From contig NZ_OGTP01000028.1 in the NCBI RefSeq assembly GCF_900258035.1, positions 1 to 64,000 of the forward strand: 64,000 nt of DNA. The letters are read 5' to 3'. Positions 42,685-52,295 of this stretch are shown here, piece by piece. Origin of the DNA: Caballeronia novacaledonica (lineage in GTDB: Bacteria > Pseudomonadota > Gammaproteobacteria > Burkholderiales > Burkholderiaceae). A program made the position numbers and the translations under genes. The notes beneath the pieces are model-generated. The model saw only the letters and a program-made list of their open reading frames with translations, ran no database searches and was not told the origin of the DNA. Position 1 is the first letter of the stretch, and the number at the start of each line of letters is the position of its first letter.

Positions 42685-43764
42685 TCAGAAAAGATGCCGG
42701 ACGCCGATGCGCGACACGAATTGCCGGTTGGTCGACGAAGGCGCGGTCAGCGCGATCGACGCCACCGTGCCCGCGCCGCTCGCCTTTTGCGCGTCCAGAT
42801 CGATATAGACGTCCGTGCGTTTCGAGAGCAGATAGTCGAGGCCCGCCGTCGCCGTGTACCAGCGCGACGCCTCGAAGCGGTCGAAGGAGAGCTTCGCCGC
42901 GAGCACGATATCGGGGCGCACGTGCCAGTCGCCGCCGACATGCAGCACCTGATCGGTCGATGCGCGGCCCGCCAGTTCGAGACGCGTGTTCGTGTAGAGC
43001 GCGAGCGCGTTCACGCTGGCGAACGCATAGGACACGCCGACGCCGAGGATGCGCTGCTTGTCGACGAACAACAGCGCGGTCGGCGTCACGCGCTGGCCCA
43101 GCACCGTCGGTGCTCCGAGCAGGCCGGCGAAGGTCGGCGCCTGATTGATGTCGGTGAGCACGACGGCCGCCGAAAACGGACCGTAGCTGTATTGCACGTT
43201 CGCGCTGATCGCGCGGCCGAGATTCGTCGACGACGCGCCGGCGTTCTGCCCGAACGCGTACATCGCGCCCGCCTTGAAACCCGCGACGACGGGCGTCGAA
43301 TACTGCACCGAATTGTTCAGGCGCTCGCCCGACACGCGATCGAAGTCCGCGTTCTGCACGCCGTACAGGCCGCAGTTCAGGCAAGGCAGATAGCGTTCGA
43401 GCAGCACCGTGAAGTCGTACTGCCGGCCCAGCGTGATCTCGCCCAGGGTTCGCTGACCGAGGCCCACATAGGCCTGTTTGCCGAACATCAGGCCGCCCTG
43501 TCCGAGCGCGCCCGTGTTCGCATTGAAGCCGTTTTCGAGCTTGAAGAAAGCGCGCATGCCGCCGCCGAGATCCTCCGATCCCAGAAAGCCGAGGGCGTTG
43601 GCCTTATTGACGCCATCCTGCATTTTCACGACCGAATGGCCGCCGTAGTTATTGACATAGGTGATGCCGTTGTCGATGCTGCCGAACAGCGTCACCGACG
43701 ACTGCGCGTGCACCTGATGCGCGATGCCGGACATTAAAAGCAGTGCTGCGATATGACGTCTCAC
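42685..43764 (-). CDS. Gram-negative trimeric porin
   Basis: A 359-residue porin. A GTG start at 43764, after CCGGAGACC, gives the signal peptide VRRHIAALLLMSGIAHQVHA; the mature part begins QSSVTLFGSIDNGITYVNN. LENGFNANTGALGQGGLMFGKQAYVGLGQ marks the constriction loop and it ends ...SRIGVRHLF. The longer frame to 43827 adds an Arg-rich stretch that is not signal-like. It would pass the amide or acyl-amino-acid substrate handled by the amidase and M20 enzyme downstream. Confidence 0.9.
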   Translation of the reverse strand: MRRHIAALLLMSGIAHQVHAQSSVTLFGSIDNGITYVNNYGGHSVVKMQDGVNKANALGFLGSEDLGGGMRAFFKLENGFNANTGALGQGGLMFGKQAYVGLGQRTLGEITLGRQYDFTVLLERYLPCLNCGLYGVQNADFDRVSGERLNNSVQYSTPVVAGFKAGAMYAFGQNAGASSTNLGRAISANVQYSYGPFSAAVVLTDINQAPTFAGLLGAPTVLGQRVTPTALLFVDKQRILGVGVSYAFASVNALALYTNTRLELAGRASTDQVLHVGGDWHVRPDIVLAAKLSFDRFEASRWYTATAGLDYLLSKRTDVYIDLDAQKASGAGTVASIALTAPSSTNRQFVSRIGVRHLF

Positions 43765-43890
43765 AGAAACGGTCTCCGGTGTTTTGATCGAGGGCGTTCG
43801 GAATCGCGGGCGCAGGCGCGCCCGCATCGGGCGGCCATGACGCCGCCGAGTTGTTTGCAGAGAAACGAATGGATGAGCCGGACGCGGCGC

Positions 43891-45231
43891 TCAGGCGTGC
43901 TGCTGCGCCTCGTGGATGTCCGCGCGTCGCTGCGTCATCGCCAGCACGCCGAGCGTGCCGAGCACCACGCTCGCGGCGATGTACCACGCCGGCGCGAGCC
44001 GGTCTCCGGTAACGCGCGTCAGCCACGCGTTGATGAGCGGCGCGAGTCCGCCGAAGCACATCGCGCCGACGTTGTAGACGATCGCCATGCCCGTCGAGCG
44101 GATCTGCACCGGAAAGGCTTCGGCCAGCGCCGCGGCGGACGGCCCCCAGAAGAAGCTCATGAGCATCGCGCTGACCAGTTCGAAGCGGATCAGGTTCATC
44201 GTGCTCGGCGCATTGACGAGCGATGCGAGCAGCGGCCAGGCCAGCACGCCGTAGGCGAGCATCGCGGGCGCCATCACGCGGCGGCGTCCGTAACGATCCG
44301 CGAGCATGCCGGTGAACGGACACATCACGAGCAGGACCAGCGCCCCGGCGAGCATGCCGAGTTGTCCCGCGCTCGGATCGAGCCCGAGCTGGCCGCCGGC
44401 GAAGAGCGGAATGTAGATGAGCCCGACATACGACGAAGTCGTGCACACGGCGACGATCCCGAGCGTGCCGAGCAGTTCGCGCGGAAAACGCTGCACGATC
44501 TGGAGCAGCGAGAGACGCTCGGCGCGCACATGGCGGCGCTGTTCGATCAGCGCGACGAATTCGGGCGATTCATCGACGCGCGAACGAATGTAGTAGCCGA
44601 CCGGCCCGATCAGCGCGCCGAAGAGGAACGGCAAACGCCAGCCCCAGCTATCGAGCGAAGCGGGCGTGAGATTGTGCAGCAGCAGATACGCGACCGCGCC
44701 GCCGAGCGCGAACGAAAGCGCCTGGGAACAGGCCTGAAAGCTGCCGATCAGGTTGCGCCGTCCACGCGGCGCGTATTCGAGCAGCATGGCGGTGGCGCTC
44801 GCGAACTCGCCGCCGGCCGAGAATCCCTGCAACATGCGCGCACCGACGACGATCACCGACGCCGCGATGCCGATGCTCGCGAACGACGGCGTGATTCCGA
44901 TCAGCAACGTGCCGACCGACATCATCATGATGATCGCCGAGAGCGCGGCCTTGCGTCCGGCGCGATCGGCATAGATGCCCATCAGCACGCCGCCGACCGG
45001 CCGCACGATGAACGCGAGGCCGAACGATGCGAAGGCGACCAGCATCGTCGCCGTGCCGCTTTGCGGCGGGAACATGAGCCGCGAGATGATGATCGAGAAA
45101 CTGCTGTAGATGCCGAAATCGAACCATTCGAGGCCGTTTCCGATGACCGAGGACACGATCGCGCGGCGACGGGCGCGGGTATCGATCGACGGGCCTGAAG
45201 TCGTGTCTTGCCTTGCCGCTTGTGTTGCCAT
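43891..45231 (-). CDS. MHS-family MFS transporter
   Basis: A 446-residue MHS symporter with GNGLEWFDFGIYSSFSI, GGVLMGIYADRAGRKAALSA, and MLQGFSAGGEFASATAMLLEYAPRGRRN. The ATG at 45231 follows ACGGGGCGAA; an upstream in-frame extension is not membrane-like. It heads the operon porin-amidase-M20 amidohydrolase and is preceded, on the same strand, by an LysR gene. It differs clearly from the transporters of the GntR island and probably imports the amide substrate. Confidence 0.9.
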   Translation of the reverse strand: MATQAARQDTTSGPSIDTRARRRAIVSSVIGNGLEWFDFGIYSSFSIIISRLMFPPQSGTATMLVAFASFGLAFIVRPVGGVLMGIYADRAGRKAALSAIIMMMSVGTLLIGITPSFASIGIAASVIVVGARMLQGFSAGGEFASATAMLLEYAPRGRRNLIGSFQACSQALSFALGGAVAYLLLHNLTPASLDSWGWRLPFLFGALIGPVGYYIRSRVDESPEFVALIEQRRHVRAERLSLLQIVQRFPRELLGTLGIVAVCTTSSYVGLIYIPLFAGGQLGLDPSAGQLGMLAGALVLLVMCPFTGMLADRYGRRRVMAPAMLAYGVLAWPLLASLVNAPSTMNLIRFELVSAMLMSFFWGPSAAALAEAFPVQIRSTGMAIVYNVGAMCFGGLAPLINAWLTRVTGDRLAPAWYIAASVVLGTLGVLAMTQRRADIHEAQQHA

Positions 45232-45372
45232 TTTCGCCCCGTGACAGGTAGTCGAGAGGATTCGCGCCGTGTGCGGCGTCAAACCGTTGTCACGATCGTA
45301 GAGCGGCGTCTCTCCGGCTCCTAGCCAACGAAACAATTTGGCGTCAAGTTTTGCTTTACACCCACGCGCCGG

Positions 45373-46329
45373 TTACTCCGTCCCGACGAATTCGACCGAA
45401 CTCATCATCCGCCTGATGGACGGCTCCGCGCTTTGCCGACAGGCCTTCGCGGCTTCGATGAAGCATTCGATCATCAATTGCGCCGCCGTGCTGGGCGTGT
45501 CGCCGCGCCGCATGATGAGGCTCGTCGTCATTTCGGGCAGTTCGTCCTGAATCGGAAGCGCGATCATCCGTGAGCGCATCAGCGGCGACTCGACGAGCGG
45601 CCACGGACATACCGTGAGCATGTCGCTGCCTTCCATCATCGCGATGGAAACGAGCGTGGAACGCGCATAGTGAACCTGGCTCGCCGCCAGCGCCACGCCA
45701 TATCGTTTGAGCATGGTGCTGTGGCGCTGCTCATGCGCATCTTCGCGCATCGTCATGACCCAGTTCTGGCCTTCCAGGTCGCGCAGCGAGGTCGCTCTCT
45801 CCAGCGGATGGCCGATGCGCGCGACGATGGCGAGGCCGCAACTGAACAGATCGCGCGAGACGAAGCTGGCGGCGAGCACCTTCGGCGCGGCGAGACCGAT
45901 GGAGAAGTCGAGCGAGCCGTCGCGCAGCCCTTCGTGCGAGGTGCCGATGGCTTCGGTCACATCGAGCCGCACGTCCGCGCGCATACGCTGGAATTCGCCG
46001 AGCGCGCTCGGCAGGATGGTCTGCGATACCCACGGCGTCACGCCGATCGTCACCGCGCCGCCGGTCAGCCCCTGTATCTGCTCGATCTCTTCTTCGGCAC
46101 GTTCGACCTGCGCGAGGATCAGCCGGGCGTGGGCGAGCAACCGGCGCCCTGCGTAAGTCAACAGCACGCCCTGCGGCTGACGCGAGAAAAGCGGCGCGCC
46201 CGTATGCCGCTCGAGTTCGCGCAGCGCGAGGCTGACGGCAGTCGCGGACAGCCCCAGATGTTCAGATGCCGCACGCATGCTGCCCTTCTCGGCAACATGG
46301 ATGAAGCAGCGTAGATGTTGAAATTTCAT
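45373..46329 (-). CDS. LysR-family transcriptional regulator
   Basis: A 318-residue LysR protein. The N-terminal winged helix is MKFQHLRCFIHVAEKGSMRAASEHLGLSATAVSLALRELERHTG, followed by LFSRQPQGVLLTYAGRRLL; the rest is a periplasmic-binding-like effector domain. I start at 46329, where the family begins; the frame extends 52 codons further without conserved sequence. It lies 141 nt upstream of the transporter-porin-amidase operon in the same direction and is the likely regulator. No LysR box was recognised by eye. Confidence 0.92.
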   Translation of the reverse strand: MKFQHLRCFIHVAEKGSMRAASEHLGLSATAVSLALRELERHTGAPLFSRQPQGVLLTYAGRRLLAHARLILAQVERAEEEIEQIQGLTGGAVTIGVTPWVSQTILPSALGEFQRMRADVRLDVTEAIGTSHEGLRDGSLDFSIGLAAPKVLAASFVSRDLFSCGLAIVARIGHPLERATSLRDLEGQNWVMTMREDAHEQRHSTMLKRYGVALAASQVHYARSTLVSIAMMEGSDMLTVCPWPLVESPLMRSRMIALPIQDELPEMTTSLIMRRGDTPSTAAQLMIECFIEAAKACRQSAEPSIRRMMSSVEFVGTE

Positions 46330-46635
46330 TGTGTTCCGAAACGTATCGATCCCCGTGACCGATTTCGGGGCGGCCATTTCAGTGGCCTTGGACAAGCACT
46401 CGACAAAGCCAGGCCCGTGCAACCGGATCGCCTTTCGTGCGAGCGCGCTCGACGCCAACATGACGATTAGAACAGAATGCCGCACTCAGAACGGCTGTTT
46501 ATCGAGCGGGCCGGGAGGCGAGGCCGCGCCAGCGACAACACCATAACAATGCTATTTTCGTTCGTGGATTCTCGCTGGGCTGTCGGATCCTGTTTGATCC
46601 GCGGGCAGCGTGGTTCGCAACCAGGAGTGCCGCCG
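46330..46635. other. Intergenic region between LysR and DUF1254 genes
   Basis: About 306 bp between divergent genes. It probably holds the promoters of both, but I could not pick out a convincing -35/-10 pair or a repeat. Open frames here are extensions of the neighbouring genes and carry no conserved sequence. Confidence 0.5.
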
Positions 46636-47676
46636 ATGATTGCCCGACGTTTCGTGCCGGTGATGCTGTTTATGCTCGTCATGGCGTTTCATGTCGGATC
46701 GAGTCCGGCCGCCACCGGGACCGTCGTGACACGGTCGACTTATATTCGCGCAGAGACGGACCGTACCTTCTACAACGTCTCGCAGCTCGCGGGCGGCGTG
46801 AACCGCTTCTATCACTACCGGAGTATCACGCCGCTGGACAAGCAGTCGGTGGTCCGGATGAACAAGGACACGCTTTATTCCGGCGCGGTCGTGGATACGT
46901 CGAAAGGCGCCACGCTGACGGTCCCCGATATGCCGCCCGGCCGCTATTTTTCGGTGCTGATGATCGACAACGATCACTACAGTCCGGGCGTCATCTACAC
47001 GCCGGGCGTCCATAAGCTGCCGCGAGACACGAAGTATCTGTTCCTCGCGGTGCGAATCCAGTTGCTGCACCCCGATGATCCTGCCGACATTGCGCTGGTC
47101 AACGCCCTGCAGGACGGCTTCGTCATCAACGCACAGCGCGCGGACCCGTTTCCCAAGCCCAAATGGGATACGAAATCGTTGAACGCACTCACCGAGCGCT
47201 ACAACCGCGAGTTCGCGAAATTCAAACAGTATCCCGACGGCTCGATGGCGCCGCGCGGCAAAGCTGACGAGCGCATCCGCCATCTCGCCGCGGCCGGCGC
47301 CTGGGGACTGTTTCCGACGCGCGACGCCGTGTACATCAACTACAACGGCGGACAATCAGCCGATCAATGTTATTGCGCCACGTATTCGATTCCCGAGAAC
47401 AAGGCGTTCTGGTCCATTACCGTGTACGGCGCAGACGGATACATGAAGAGCGCGAACAGCATACTCAACGGAATCAATGCCAGGCCCAACCCGGACGGTA
47501 CCGTCACCGCGCATTTCGGTTCCGAGGCCCAATGTGGAAACGTGGCCAATCGGCTGGACACCACCGAGGGCTGGAATTTCCTGATGCGTATCTATCGCCC
47601 GGGCGAGTCCGTGGTCGATCGGAGTTATCGGCTTCCGGATGCCGTCGCGTGCAAACCGCAGCAGGCGTTGCAATGA
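46636..47676 (+). CDS. DUF1254/DUF1214 domain exported protein
   Basis: A 346-residue exported protein. The signal peptide (ARRFVPVMLFMLVMAFHVG, cleavage near SPAA) is followed by a DUF1254 part with FYNVSQLAGGVNRFYHYR and NKDTLYSGAVVDTSKGATLTVPD, then a DUF1214 part with ENKAFWSITVYGADGYM and NFLMRIYRPGESVVD. The family is widespread and uncharacterised. I start at the ATG at 46636, 9 nt after CAGGAG. It is adjacent to but probably not in an operon with the DUF3034 gene (241-nt gap). Confidence 0.88.
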   Translation: MIARRFVPVMLFMLVMAFHVGSSPAATGTVVTRSTYIRAETDRTFYNVSQLAGGVNRFYHYRSITPLDKQSVVRMNKDTLYSGAVVDTSKGATLTVPDMPPGRYFSVLMIDNDHYSPGVIYTPGVHKLPRDTKYLFLAVRIQLLHPDDPADIALVNALQDGFVINAQRADPFPKPKWDTKSLNALTERYNREFAKFKQYPDGSMAPRGKADERIRHLAAAGAWGLFPTRDAVYINYNGGQSADQCYCATYSIPENKAFWSITVYGADGYMKSANSILNGINARPNPDGTVTAHFGSEAQCGNVANRLDTTEGWNFLMRIYRPGESVVDRSYRLPDAVACKPQQALQ

Positions 47677-47917
47677 TGCGCGGGTCGTTCATGAACGGAA
47701 TCGACGCGCGAGCAAACGTTTGCGACTTTATGTTTCGAATCGACGCATCTCAGGCCGCAACGCCCTTCGCGTAGCGAACGACCGTCAAGTAAGTTCCGAA
47801 TCTGCCGTATACAAACGCAGGGGCGCGTGCTGCGGGCATGCCGCCGTCCCGGCGCGGGAATCGCCGCGCCAGGAAACACGTGACCACGGAAACCGCTACC
47901 TGAGACTGTTCACTGCA

Positions 47918-48820
47918 ATGCGTTTGAATCGCCTGACCGCGAGCCTCGCCGGCATCGTTTCGGCTGTGCTCGTCTCATTTCCCTCCGGCGCATCCGCCGA
48001 TGAACCGCCCGCCGTGCCTCCGACGGGCGGCAAGCTGCTGCTCACCGGCGGCGTATCGGAAGTTGAAGGCGCGGCCGGCGGCGGCCTCACCCCGTGGGCT
48101 GTGATCGGTGGCTACGGCACCGCGCAGCAAATGGGCGCGGATGTCCACGGCACCTACATCCACACGCAGGACTACGCACTCGGCACGTATGGCGTGACGG
48201 TGGGCGTCGCGAATCGCGTCGAATTGTCCCTCGCGCGACAGACCTTCGACACGCGCGATGTCGGCGCGCAGCTCGGACTGGGCGAGAACTTCAAGTTCAA
48301 TCAGGACATCTTCGGCGTGAAAGTGCGCGTGCTCGGGGACGCGGTGCTCGATCAGGACACCTGGATTCCGCAGCTCGCCGTGGGCATCCAGTTCAAGCAC
48401 AACGAACAGGGAGACATCGTGAAAGCGGTCGGCGCGGCCAGCAACTCCGGCACCGACTTCTATATTTCCGCGACCAAGCTGCTGCTCGCGCAAAGTCTCT
48501 TGCTGAACGGCACGCTGCGTTTCACCAAGGCAAACCAGTTCGGCCTTCTCGGTTTCGGCGGCGACAGGTCTAACGCGTACAAGCCGGAGTTCGAATCGTC
48601 GGTGGCGTATCTGGTATCGAAGAGCGTCGCGATCGGCGCCGAATATCGCATGAAGCCGAACAACCTGTCCTTCGCGCGCGAACAGGCCGCCTACGACGCG
48701 TTCGTCGCCTGGGCGCCGAACAAGCATGTCTCGCTGACGCTCGCGTACGTCTCGCTCGGCGACATCGCGACCGTCAAGAATCAGCGGGGCATTTACGCCT
48801 CGCTGCAGGCAGGATTCTGA
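47918..48820 (+). CDS. DUF3034 family outer-membrane-like protein
   Basis: A 300-residue exported protein. A signal peptide (LTASLAGIVSAVLVSFPSGASA) precedes a region of alternating beta strands (GGKLLLTGGVSEVEG, TYGVTVGVANRVELSLARQ, KHVSLTLAYVSLG) that ends in Phe, consistent with a small outer-membrane barrel. DUF3034 has no known activity that I can cite. It is followed after 2 nt by the truncated globin gene, then the cupredoxin and GGDEF-EAL genes, an arrangement that makes it the outer-membrane partner of a redox or gas-sensing set. Confidence 0.85.
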   Translation: MRLNRLTASLAGIVSAVLVSFPSGASADEPPAVPPTGGKLLLTGGVSEVEGAAGGGLTPWAVIGGYGTAQQMGADVHGTYIHTQDYALGTYGVTVGVANRVELSLARQTFDTRDVGAQLGLGENFKFNQDIFGVKVRVLGDAVLDQDTWIPQLAVGIQFKHNEQGDIVKAVGAASNSGTDFYISATKLLLAQSLLLNGTLRFTKANQFGLLGFGGDRSNAYKPEFESSVAYLVSKSVAIGAEYRMKPNNLSFAREQAAYDAFVAWAPNKHVSLTLAYVSLGDIATVKNQRGIYASLQAGF

Positions 48821-48822
48821 TC

Positions 48823-49254
48823 ATGAAGAAGATTTGCTATGCCGCGCTCGCGGTCCTCATGCTTGCGTCGTGCGCGGACTTCAAGGCCCATGCCGACGAA
48901 ACGCTGTACCAGCAGTTCGGCGAGAAGGAAGGTCTGACGAAGATCGTCAACGACATGTACGACAACGTGCTTTCCGACCCGCGTACTGCGCCGTATTTCG
49001 AGGACGCGCCGGTCAAGCGTATCAAGGTGCTTCTGGTCGAGCAGTTCTGCGTCGCGCTCGACGGCCCGTGCACCTACACCGGACGCTCGATGAAACGCGC
49101 GCACGAAGGCCACGCCATCGACCGGGCTGCGTTCAACGCGCTCGTCGAGGATCTGCAACTGGCGATGGACAAGAACGGCGTGCCGTTCCGCGCGCAGAAC
49201 CAGCTCCTTGCGAAGCTCGCGCCTTTGTACCGCGACATTCAGGATCGTCCGTAA
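48823..49254 (+). CDS. Exported group 1 truncated haemoglobin
   Basis: A 143-residue globin. The N-terminal 17 residues form a lipoprotein-like signal (AALAVLMLASC, Cys17), unusual for a truncated globin. The globin fold covers residues 28-140: LYQQFGEKEGLTKIVNDMY, the Phe-rich YFEDAPV, CVALDGPCTYTGRSM, and the proximal His94 in KRAHEGHAID. It would bind O2 or NO outside the cytoplasm. It lies 2 nt after DUF3034 and 26 nt before the cupredoxin gene. Anchoring versus cleavage at an ordinary signal site is undecided. Confidence 0.9.
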   Translation: MKKICYAALAVLMLASCADFKAHADETLYQQFGEKEGLTKIVNDMYDNVLSDPRTAPYFEDAPVKRIKVLLVEQFCVALDGPCTYTGRSMKRAHEGHAIDRAAFNALVEDLQLAMDKNGVPFRAQNQLLAKLAPLYRDIQDRP

Positions 49255-49280
49255 GAACCCATTCGAAGAACCCAATAGTC

Positions 49281-49883
49281 ATGCGCATTCTTTATCCTTT
49301 CCTCGTGGCCTTTGCATTGACGGCAACGTTCGCGCATGCGGCCAACGTCAGCGTGCAGGTCGTCGATCAGGCCGGCGCGCCGGTGCAGGACGCCATCGTC
49401 TATGCCGTGCCGGTGGGCGGCAAGCTCCCCGCGGCGAAACCCGTCCCCGCGATGATCGATCAGATCAAGCGCCGCTTCGTGCCGATGGTTTCCGTCGTGC
49501 AGACGGGCGCGTCGGTGACGTTCCCGAACAAGGACAACATCGAGCACGACGTCTATTCGTTTTCGCCAGCCAAGCGCTTCGAGTTGAACCTTTACCACGG
49601 CATTCCCGCGAACCCGGTGATTTTCGACAAGCCGGGTCTGGTCGTGATGGGTTGCAATATTCACGACACGATGGTCGCGTACCTGCTGATCGTGGATACG
49701 CCCTACTTCGCCAAGACCGATGCCAACGGCGCGGCGACGATCGCGGCTTTGCCTGCCGATTCGTACAAGGTCGTCGCGTGGCATTTTCGCTTGACGGACC
49801 CGAACGCGCAGCCCACGCAAAAGATCGCCGCGCACGCCGACAGCGCCGCGAAGTTCACGCTTCAACTGAAGGCTCCCGAATAG
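49281..49883 (+). CDS. Exported cupredoxin-like (methylamine-utilisation-type) copper protein
   Basis: A 200-residue exported protein: signal peptide PFLVAFALTATFAHA, then a cupredoxin domain. The type 1 copper ligands are all visible: His89 (NIEHDVYSF), Cys125, His128 and Met131 in MGCNIHDTMVAYLLIVDTPYF. A linker after residue 140 and a C-terminal beta segment (ATIAALPADSYKVVAWHF) complete it. Annotated relatives are called methylamine utilisation proteins, but no methylamine dehydrogenase genes are present here. It could pass electrons to or from the exported globin encoded next to it. Confidence 0.87.
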   Translation: MRILYPFLVAFALTATFAHAANVSVQVVDQAGAPVQDAIVYAVPVGGKLPAAKPVPAMIDQIKRRFVPMVSVVQTGASVTFPNKDNIEHDVYSFSPAKRFELNLYHGIPANPVIFDKPGLVVMGCNIHDTMVAYLLIVDTPYFAKTDANGAATIAALPADSYKVVAWHFRLTDPNAQPTQKIAAHADSAAKFTLQLKAPE

Positions 49884-49916
49884 GAACTCAACGAGGAACT
49901 CACAGAACCCATCGCC

Positions 49917-52295
49917 ATGTTCCTTCATAGCCTGCGTGCGCGCATCGCGCTCGTTTTCATTGTCCTGCTGCTTGTCGCGCAGGCTGCCGCCTATCTGGTC
50001 ATCAACTCGGTGATTGTGAAGAACGCATATCGCGGGGCCGAGGAGCAACTCACCGTCGCCGAACGTGTGTTCGGGCAAGTGCTGCGCAGCAACAGCGAAC
50101 AACTGACGCAGGCGGCAAGCGTCGCGGCGGCGGACTTCGGTTTCCGTCAGGCGGTCGCCACGCATGACAGCAAGACGGTCGCGTCTGCGCTCAAGAATCA
50201 CGGCGACCGCATTCACGCGGACATCGTCATGCTCGTCGATCTCGACGGCAAGCTGATCGCGGACAGCCACGACGCCGGCCATGACGGCACCGAGTTTCCA
50301 TTTCCTAACCTCATCAGGACTGTCGCGCGCAAGGGCGACGCATCGTCGTTCGGGATGATCGGCGGACATGCGTATCAGCTCGTCGCGGTGCCGGTGAAGG
50401 CGCCCATCACGATCGCGTGGGTCGTGATGGGCTTCGTCATCGACGATGCGCTCGCACGCGAGATGAGCATGCTCACGTCGCTTGATGTGTCCTTCGTCAC
50501 GTTCGATCGCGACGGCAAATGGGGCGTGCTCGCAAGCTCGCTTCCCGATGCACAGCGCGCCTCGCTGAACGATCAGGGGCAACTCGCCGATGCAGGCTTC
50601 GTTACGCGTGTTGTGCGACTGCATTCGGAAGGGCGCACGGTCGCGGTCCTGCTCGAGCGATCGCTGAATGAAGCGCTCGAACCGTATCGCCGGCTGCAGT
50701 CGGCGCTCCTGCTCATCACGATTCTTGGCGTGATCGTGTCCGCGATCGGCAGCGTGTTTACGGCGCGTTCGGTCACGCGGCCCATTGCGGCGCTCGCGCA
50801 GTTTTCGAAACGCATCGGCCAGGGCGACTATGTCGAGCCGATTGAAATTCGTCAGCATGACGAAATAGGTCAGCTCGCGCAGGCCTTCAATCAGATGCAG
50901 GAAGGCATCCAGGAGCGCGAGCAGCGCATCACCGAACTCGCGTATATGGATCGCCTGACGGGTCTGCCGAACCGTGCGCTCTTCAGCGATCGTCTGCAAC
51001 ATGCCATCGCATCGGCGATGCGCGGCGGCACGCCGCTTGCCGTGATGATGATGGATCTCGACCGCTTCAAATACGTGAACGACACGCTCGGGCACCCGAT
51101 CGGCGACATGTTGCTGCGCGAGGTCGCCCAGCGTTTGCGTTCGGTGCTGCAGCGGCAGACCGATACGGTCGCGCGTCTCGGCGGCGACGAATTCGCCGTG
51201 CTGCTTCCTACCGACAATCTCGAAGGGGCGCGTCTCATTGCCACGCGCATGCTGCGCGCGCTCGAGCAGCCGATCACGATCGAAGGCCAGCTCGTCGACG
51301 TGGGCGCGAGCATCGGCATCGTCACGTTCCCCGACAACGGCACCGATATGAATGTGCTGTTGCGCCGCGCGGACATCGCGATGTACGTGGCGAAGCGATC
51401 GAATCTCGGTTTCGCGCTCTACGACGAAAAGCACGACCAGAACAGCGCCGAGCGTCTCTCGTTGATGAGCGAGTTGCGCCAGGCCGTCGAGCACGATCAG
51501 CTCACGCTCTACTATCAGCCGAAGGTCGATCTCGAAACGCATCGCGTGAAATATGTCGAGGCGCTGGTGCGCTGGGATCATCCGACGCGCGGTTTCGTAG
51601 CGCCGGACCAGTTCATTCCGTTCGCGGAACAGACGGGTTACATCAAGGCGATTTCGCGCTGGGTCGCGGACAAGGCCATCGCGCAGTGCGCCGAATGGCA
51701 TGCGCACGGCATCGATCTGGCCGTGTCCGTGAACGTGTCGGCGCGCGAGCTCATTCAGTCGACGTTGCCGGAAACGTTCCAGACGCTGCTCGACAAGCAC
51801 GGCGTGTCGCCGGAGTACATCTGGATCGAGATCACCGAAAGCGCGATCATGGACGACCCGAATCACGCGATAGAAACACTCGATCGTCTGCATGCGTTGG
51901 GAATTCGCCTGTCGATCGATGATTTCGGCACGGGATATTCGTCACTGTCGTATTTGAAGCGCATGCCGGTGGATGAACTCAAGATCGACAAGTCCTTCGT
52001 GTTGGGTATGGTGAATCATAAGGATGACGAAACTATCGTTCGCTCGACGATCGACCTCGGCCATAACATGGGACTGAAAGTGGTGGCCGAAGGCGTCGAA
52101 GACGAGGAATTGATGCTGCGGCTCAAGGCATTGCGCTGTGATCTGGCGCAAGGCTATCACCTGAGCCGGCCGTTGCCGCCTGCAAAGCTCGAGTTGTGGC
52201 TGAAGGGATGGGAAGTGCAGCGGACCTCGACGCCGGATCGGCGTCTGATTCCCGACGACTCCGAAGGCGTGCTTTCATCCCAAGGTTCCAGTTGA
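49917..52295 (+). CDS. Membrane-bound diguanylate cyclase/phosphodiesterase (GGDEF-EAL)
   Basis: A 792-residue signalling protein. Transmembrane helices lie near residues 10-30 and 265-285, enclosing a periplasmic sensor of about 235 residues; a HAMP linker follows. The cyclase site is LGGDEFAVLLP near residue 423; the phosphodiesterase domain has EALVRWDHPTRG near residue 549 and the ISIDDFGTGYSSLSYLK segment (as RLSIDDFGTGYSS). Both active sites look intact, so it may make and degrade cyclic di-GMP. It is the last gene of the DUF3034-globin-cupredoxin operon (33-nt gap), so the periplasmic domain may sense their redox state. Confidence 0.94.
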   Translation: MFLHSLRARIALVFIVLLLVAQAAAYLVINSVIVKNAYRGAEEQLTVAERVFGQVLRSNSEQLTQAASVAAADFGFRQAVATHDSKTVASALKNHGDRIHADIVMLVDLDGKLIADSHDAGHDGTEFPFPNLIRTVARKGDASSFGMIGGHAYQLVAVPVKAPITIAWVVMGFVIDDALAREMSMLTSLDVSFVTFDRDGKWGVLASSLPDAQRASLNDQGQLADAGFVTRVVRLHSEGRTVAVLLERSLNEALEPYRRLQSALLLITILGVIVSAIGSVFTARSVTRPIAALAQFSKRIGQGDYVEPIEIRQHDEIGQLAQAFNQMQEGIQEREQRITELAYMDRLTGLPNRALFSDRLQHAIASAMRGGTPLAVMMMDLDRFKYVNDTLGHPIGDMLLREVAQRLRSVLQRQTDTVARLGGDEFAVLLPTDNLEGARLIATRMLRALEQPITIEGQLVDVGASIGIVTFPDNGTDMNVLLRRADIAMYVAKRSNLGFALYDEKHDQNSAERLSLMSELRQAVEHDQLTLYYQPKVDLETHRVKYVEALVRWDHPTRGFVAPDQFIPFAEQTGYIKAISRWVADKAIAQCAEWHAHGIDLAVSVNVSARELIQSTLPETFQTLLDKHGVSPEYIWIEITESAIMDDPNHAIETLDRLHALGIRLSIDDFGTGYSSLSYLKRMPVDELKIDKSFVLGMVNHKDDETIVRSTIDLGHNMGLKVVAEGVEDEELMLRLKALRCDLAQGYHLSRPLPPAKLELWLKGWEVQRTSTPDRRLIPDDSEGVLSSQGSS

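Noticed and set aside
49239-51893. An 884-codon minus-strand frame opposite the GGDEF-EAL gene
   Set aside because: The plus strand carries intact GGDEF and EAL signatures; the opposite frame has no motifs and is His/Arg-rich.
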